DNA of 10,050 nt from Actinomycetota bacterium. Lineage in GTDB: Bacteria; Actinomycetota; Acidimicrobiia; Acidimicrobiales; Poriferisodalaceae. A model generated the notes under the pieces. The model was not told the DNA's origin. It was given only the letters and a program-made list of their open reading frames with translations, and did not search any database. Within the stretch, counting starts at the first letter, position 1. Each line of letters begins with the position of its first letter. Location of the stretch: assembly GCA_013151655.1 (NCBI GenBank), contig JAADHX010000395.1, forward strand, positions 1-10,050, given 5' to 3'. Positions 7,587 to 10,050 of this stretch are shown one piece after another. The position numbers were made by a program, and so were the translations under genes.

Positions 7587-7683
7587 TCTGACCACGACCA
7601 TTTCGTAGTTTCCATCTTGGCACCGACCAACCTGGTCACGGTCCGTGGTGAACGACGATCTAAGGTTCAGCTTTCACATTCGC

Positions 7684-7705
7684 CCCCTACGGACTATCTT
7701 AGGGG
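7684..7705. other. small inverted repeat in the divergent intergenic region
   Basis: CCCCTA (7684-7689) and TAGGGG (7700-7705) flank a 10-base spacer, midway in the 234 bp between the two divergent genes. It could be a regulator site shared by both promoters. Apart from this and the two -10-like hexamers I see nothing else in the intergenic stretch. Confidence 0.25.
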
Positions 7706-7784
7706 CTCACGCCGTGCGACTGACCTGTCTTTGAGTGGCTTAGACAGAGTCACGTTCATCACTTTGTGTGGTCGAGACGACGTA

Positions 7785-7790
7785 TATGAT
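7785..7790 (+). promoter_or_regulatory. -10-like hexamer (TATGAT) of the secreted repeat protein gene
   Basis: TATGAT matches five of six consensus positions, with no clear -35. Transcription would begin near 7797, at the G of an in-frame GTG, or give a leader of only about 12 bases that contains GAGG (7799-7802) for the ATG at 7809. Confidence 0.4.
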
Positions 7791-7808
7791 CATCACGTGA
7801 GGTTTCCG

Positions 7809-10028
7809 ATGAAAAACGTTCCCTTCGAAGTTCTCCGTCGTCTTCGCGCTGCGAGCGGCCTCGGTCTGACGATCGTGGCAGCCACCATGGTGCTCACTTC
7901 GATGCCCACAATCGCAACGGCTGCTATTCCCACAGGTCATGGCTCGCTTGTGCCTCAAACACCCAGAGCCGATACGCCGGTGATCCTCGACGGTCGAGTT
8001 AACGCCAACGTCCAGTTCGGAAACCTCATCGTCGTGGCCGGGCTATTCACCCAGGTCGAACTTCCCGACGGCACCATCGTCGACCAACAAAACCTGATGG
8101 CCTACGACATCAATAGCGGCGCCATGGCCGAGTGGTTCAACCCTGACATCAACGGCGAGGTGCTCGCACTCGAATCAGCCGACGACGGCAGCGGCCTCTT
8201 TTTGGGCGGCAAGTTCTCCAAGATCGACGGTATTGCTCGCTTCAAGATCGCAAAACTCGACCACAGCGGCGAGGTTGACGCAGGTTTCGTAGCCAACGCA
8301 GATGCCAAGATTCAGGCCCTCGACGACGACGGAACCAGACTCTTCGTCGGCGGCAGTTTCACTGAAGTCAACGGAATCGAGCGAATACGGCTGGCTGCTG
8401 TTGATGTAACCAGCGGAGCCGTCGACAGTTTCCGCAACGACGTAACCGGACCGATCGGTAATGGCGGCTCGGGCGCCGTCAGGCGGGTCGATATACATCC
8501 TTCGGGCGACCTACTGCTCGTGGCTCACAGCAGCACCCAGGTCGCGGGGTCGCCACGAACAGGCCTGGCGCAGATCGACCTGACCACCGACCTCCTGACC
8601 GCATGGCAGACGGAGTGGTACTCCGAGGCGACAACGCGATGCAACGCCGGGGGGCTGACGATTCGAGACGCCGAATACGCCCTCGACGGCGACTCGTTCT
8701 TCGTGGTCGAAAAGGGAGGCAAGGAGTGCGCCAAGATCGTCGCCTTCCCAACAGCCGACACAGCGGGACAGCTCGAGCAGAATCTGTGGGTCACCGCGGC
8801 TTTCGACTCCGTCTATTCCGTCGGACTCTCCGATGTTGGTGTCTACGTCGGTGGTCACTTCTGCTTTGTTGAACCGCTCGGACCGATTGACAGCAACGAC
8901 GTCGCAGCCTTCACATTCGACACAAGGCCAGAACCTTGCGGGTTTGGCAACGTCGACCACGGAGACGTGGTCGCGCGGGCGAAACTGGCTGCCCTCGATC
9001 CGGCGACAGGCATACCGCTCGACTGGAATCCAACAACAACGGCGTTCGAAGCAACGTTCGATATCGAAGTCATCGATCGAGGGCTTCTTCTCGGACAAGA
9101 TCGGGACAGCGTCGGGGGCGTCGTCACCGGCCGCCACTCGTTCATCGAGGTCCCGCCTAACCCGAACCCGCCGAACCCGAACCCGACGCCAGCACCCAAT
9201 CCGACCCCGGATCCAACGCCGCCCGATCCTCCAGTGCCGGCGCCGATGCCCGATCCAGTGCCAGATACCGAAGATGGGTACTTCTTGCTTAGTGCCGATG
9301 GAGGGGTGTTTGGATTTGGTGATGGCACCGACCTCGGCAACGTCAGGCTCAGCGCGAACTCCACGGCGGTGGCAATCTCCACCACGTCCACCGGTGCGGG
9401 TTATCTGGTTGTCGGTTCGGACTGGACTGTGTATTCATTCGGTGACGCCCCAATCGAGATACCCGACCTCACCGGGCTAGCACCCGACGATGTGCCTGTT
9501 GATGTGGCTGTAGACCCACTCGGACGCGGCTACTGGATCTTCTCAGCAAACGGAACCGTCATCACCGTCGGAAACGTCCCCCACTACGGCGACGCCAACA
9601 ACATCAACCTCAACCAACCAATCGTCGCCGCATCCATCACAAAAGCCGGAAACGGCTACCGACTACTCGCCGCCGACGGCGGAGTCTTCACCTACGGAAA
9701 CGCACCCTTCCACGGATCCATCCCCCAAATACTCCCAAACCAAACCCTCAACTGCCCAATAGTCGGAATAGTCGACGCCAACAACACCGGCTACTGGCTA
9801 GTCGCATGCGACGGCGGAATCTTCGCCTTCGGCAACGCCCCATTCGTCGGCTCACTACCCGGCCTAAACATCACACCAAACCAACCAGTAAACGGCATGG
9901 TCCCCTACGTCGACGGCTACCTACTCATCGCCCAAGACGGAGGCGTATTCGCCTTCGGCGGACCCTTCCAAGGCAGCCTCGGCAACATCACCCTCACCGC
10001 CCCCATAACCGCCATCACCACCCGCTAA
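7809..10028 (+). CDS. secreted two-part beta-propeller-like protein with six GYW-type C-terminal repeats
   Basis: A 739-residue exported protein of unknown function. Residues 1-38 are a signal peptide: basic start with RRLR, a hydrophobic core, then ATA-A at 36-39 for cleavage. Residues about 55-445 contain degenerate units such as LFVGGSFTEVNG...LAAVDVTSGAVDSF, resembling delta-60-type propeller repeats. A Pro/Asn-rich linker (449-485) follows. Residues 490-739 hold six repeats, each opening with GY and continuing x-DGGVFxFG, spaced 41-45 residues, like those abundant in Acidimicrobiia surface proteins. There are six Cys, which could form disulfides outside the cell. No membrane anchor or sorting signal is seen at the C-terminus, which ends right after the last repeat. 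The start is ATG 7809, with GAGG six bases before it; in-frame GTG 7797 is possible if the mRNA is leaderless. Codon use changes abruptly near 9510. Domain reading is good; function cannot be inferred. Confidence 0.88.
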   Translation: MKNVPFEVLRRLRAASGLGLTIVAATMVLTSMPTIATAAIPTGHGSLVPQTPRADTPVILDGRVNANVQFGNLIVVAGLFTQVELPDGTIVDQQNLMAYDINSGAMAEWFNPDINGEVLALESADDGSGLFLGGKFSKIDGIARFKIAKLDHSGEVDAGFVANADAKIQALDDDGTRLFVGGSFTEVNGIERIRLAAVDVTSGAVDSFRNDVTGPIGNGGSGAVRRVDIHPSGDLLLVAHSSTQVAGSPRTGLAQIDLTTDLLTAWQTEWYSEATTRCNAGGLTIRDAEYALDGDSFFVVEKGGKECAKIVAFPTADTAGQLEQNLWVTAAFDSVYSVGLSDVGVYVGGHFCFVEPLGPIDSNDVAAFTFDTRPEPCGFGNVDHGDVVARAKLAALDPATGIPLDWNPTTTAFEATFDIEVIDRGLLLGQDRDSVGGVVTGRHSFIEVPPNPNPPNPNPTPAPNPTPDPTPPDPPVPAPMPDPVPDTEDGYFLLSADGGVFGFGDGTDLGNVRLSANSTAVAISTTSTGAGYLVVGSDWTVYSFGDAPIEIPDLTGLAPDDVPVDVAVDPLGRGYWIFSANGTVITVGNVPHYGDANNINLNQPIVAASITKAGNGYRLLAADGGVFTYGNAPFHGSIPQILPNQTLNCPIVGIVDANNTGYWLVACDGGIFAFGNAPFVGSLPGLNITPNQPVNGMVPYVDGYLLIAQDGGVFAFGGPFQGSLGNITLTAPITAITTR
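9153..9263 (+). repeat. Pro/Asn/Asp-rich linker with tandem AACCCG units
   Basis: Encodes residues 449-485, more than half of them Pro, separating the two repeat domains. The DNA includes four AACCCG hexamers (9159-9185), interrupted once by CCG, a tract that could change length by slippage. Confidence 0.75.
9276..10025 (+). repeat. six protein repeats of the GYW...DGGxFxFG type
   Basis: Repeats begin at residues 490, 531, 574, 616, 661 and 703. The most regular read GYRLLAADGGVFTYGNAPFH and GYWLVACDGGIFAFGNAPFV. Repeats two and three have lost the DGG core (SDWT, ANGT). Six units suggest a single propeller; this is inference. The repeats are diverged at DNA level, so they are not a recent tandem duplication. 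Confidence 0.85.
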
Positions 10029-10050
10029 ACCAACACCCACAGCGGTCAAC

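Noticed and set aside
7470..7808. Extension of the secreted protein frame 113 codons upstream
   Set aside because: It would overlap the VWA gene start and bury the clear signal peptide inside the protein; ATG 7809 or GTG 7797 fits better.
8511..9137. Minus-strand open frame of 208 codons opposite the secreted protein gene
   Set aside because: The plus-strand frame has a signal peptide and repeats; the antisense product shows no domain and is an effect of base composition.
1..10050. CRISPR arrays, transposons, phage or defence genes
   Set aside because: No regularly spaced direct repeats, transposase motifs, integrase, or nuclease/helicase combinations were found on either strand.

Overview
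The window looks like chromosomal DNA from a high-G+C actinomycete, most likely the class Acidimicrobiia. The main clues are a secreted protein carrying GYW...DGGxFxFG repeats, a protein type common in that group, and an actinobacterial VWA protein of the Mycobacterium Rv0959/COG4867 type. The assignment is an inference from protein families; no rRNA or other marker is present.

Layout: five well-supported genes run on the minus strand and one large gene on the plus strand. Read in the direction of minus-strand transcription, a VWA-domain protein (5565-7574) overlaps a short STAS-domain protein (5255-5581). After a 211-bp gap with a promoter-like pair and a perfect 14-bp palindrome comes hppA, a membrane pyrophosphatase (2923-5043). 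A strong hairpin follows its stop. A possible 22-codon leader ORF (2702-2770) precedes a DUF368/PopT undecaprenyl-phosphate translocase (1752-2672). The N-terminal two-thirds or so of topA (1-1648) runs off the left edge. On the plus strand, starting 234 bp from the VWA gene and divergent from it, lies a 739-residue secreted protein (7809-10028) with a signal peptide, a propeller-like N-terminal half, a Pro/Asn linker and six GYW-type repeats.

How the genes relate: topA and hppA are housekeeping functions (relief of supercoiling; ion pumping driven by pyrophosphate). PopT returns the lipid carrier used in cell-wall synthesis to the inner leaflet. The VWA-STAS overlap suggests co-expression of a chaperone or metal-insertase-type VWA protein with a STAS protein that lacks the usual phosphorylatable Ser. 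The secreted protein is unrelated in function as far as can be seen.

The most unusual signal is in the last four repeats of the secreted protein. From about 9510 to its stop, every codon with a choice ends in C or A: 169 of 172, the exceptions being two Trp and one Met. In the preceding 78 codons half end in G or T. The change is abrupt and implies that this block has a different history or a different selection from the rest of the gene. No CRISPR array, transposon, tRNA or rRNA is visible, and I see no clear evidence of a new defence or mobile system.
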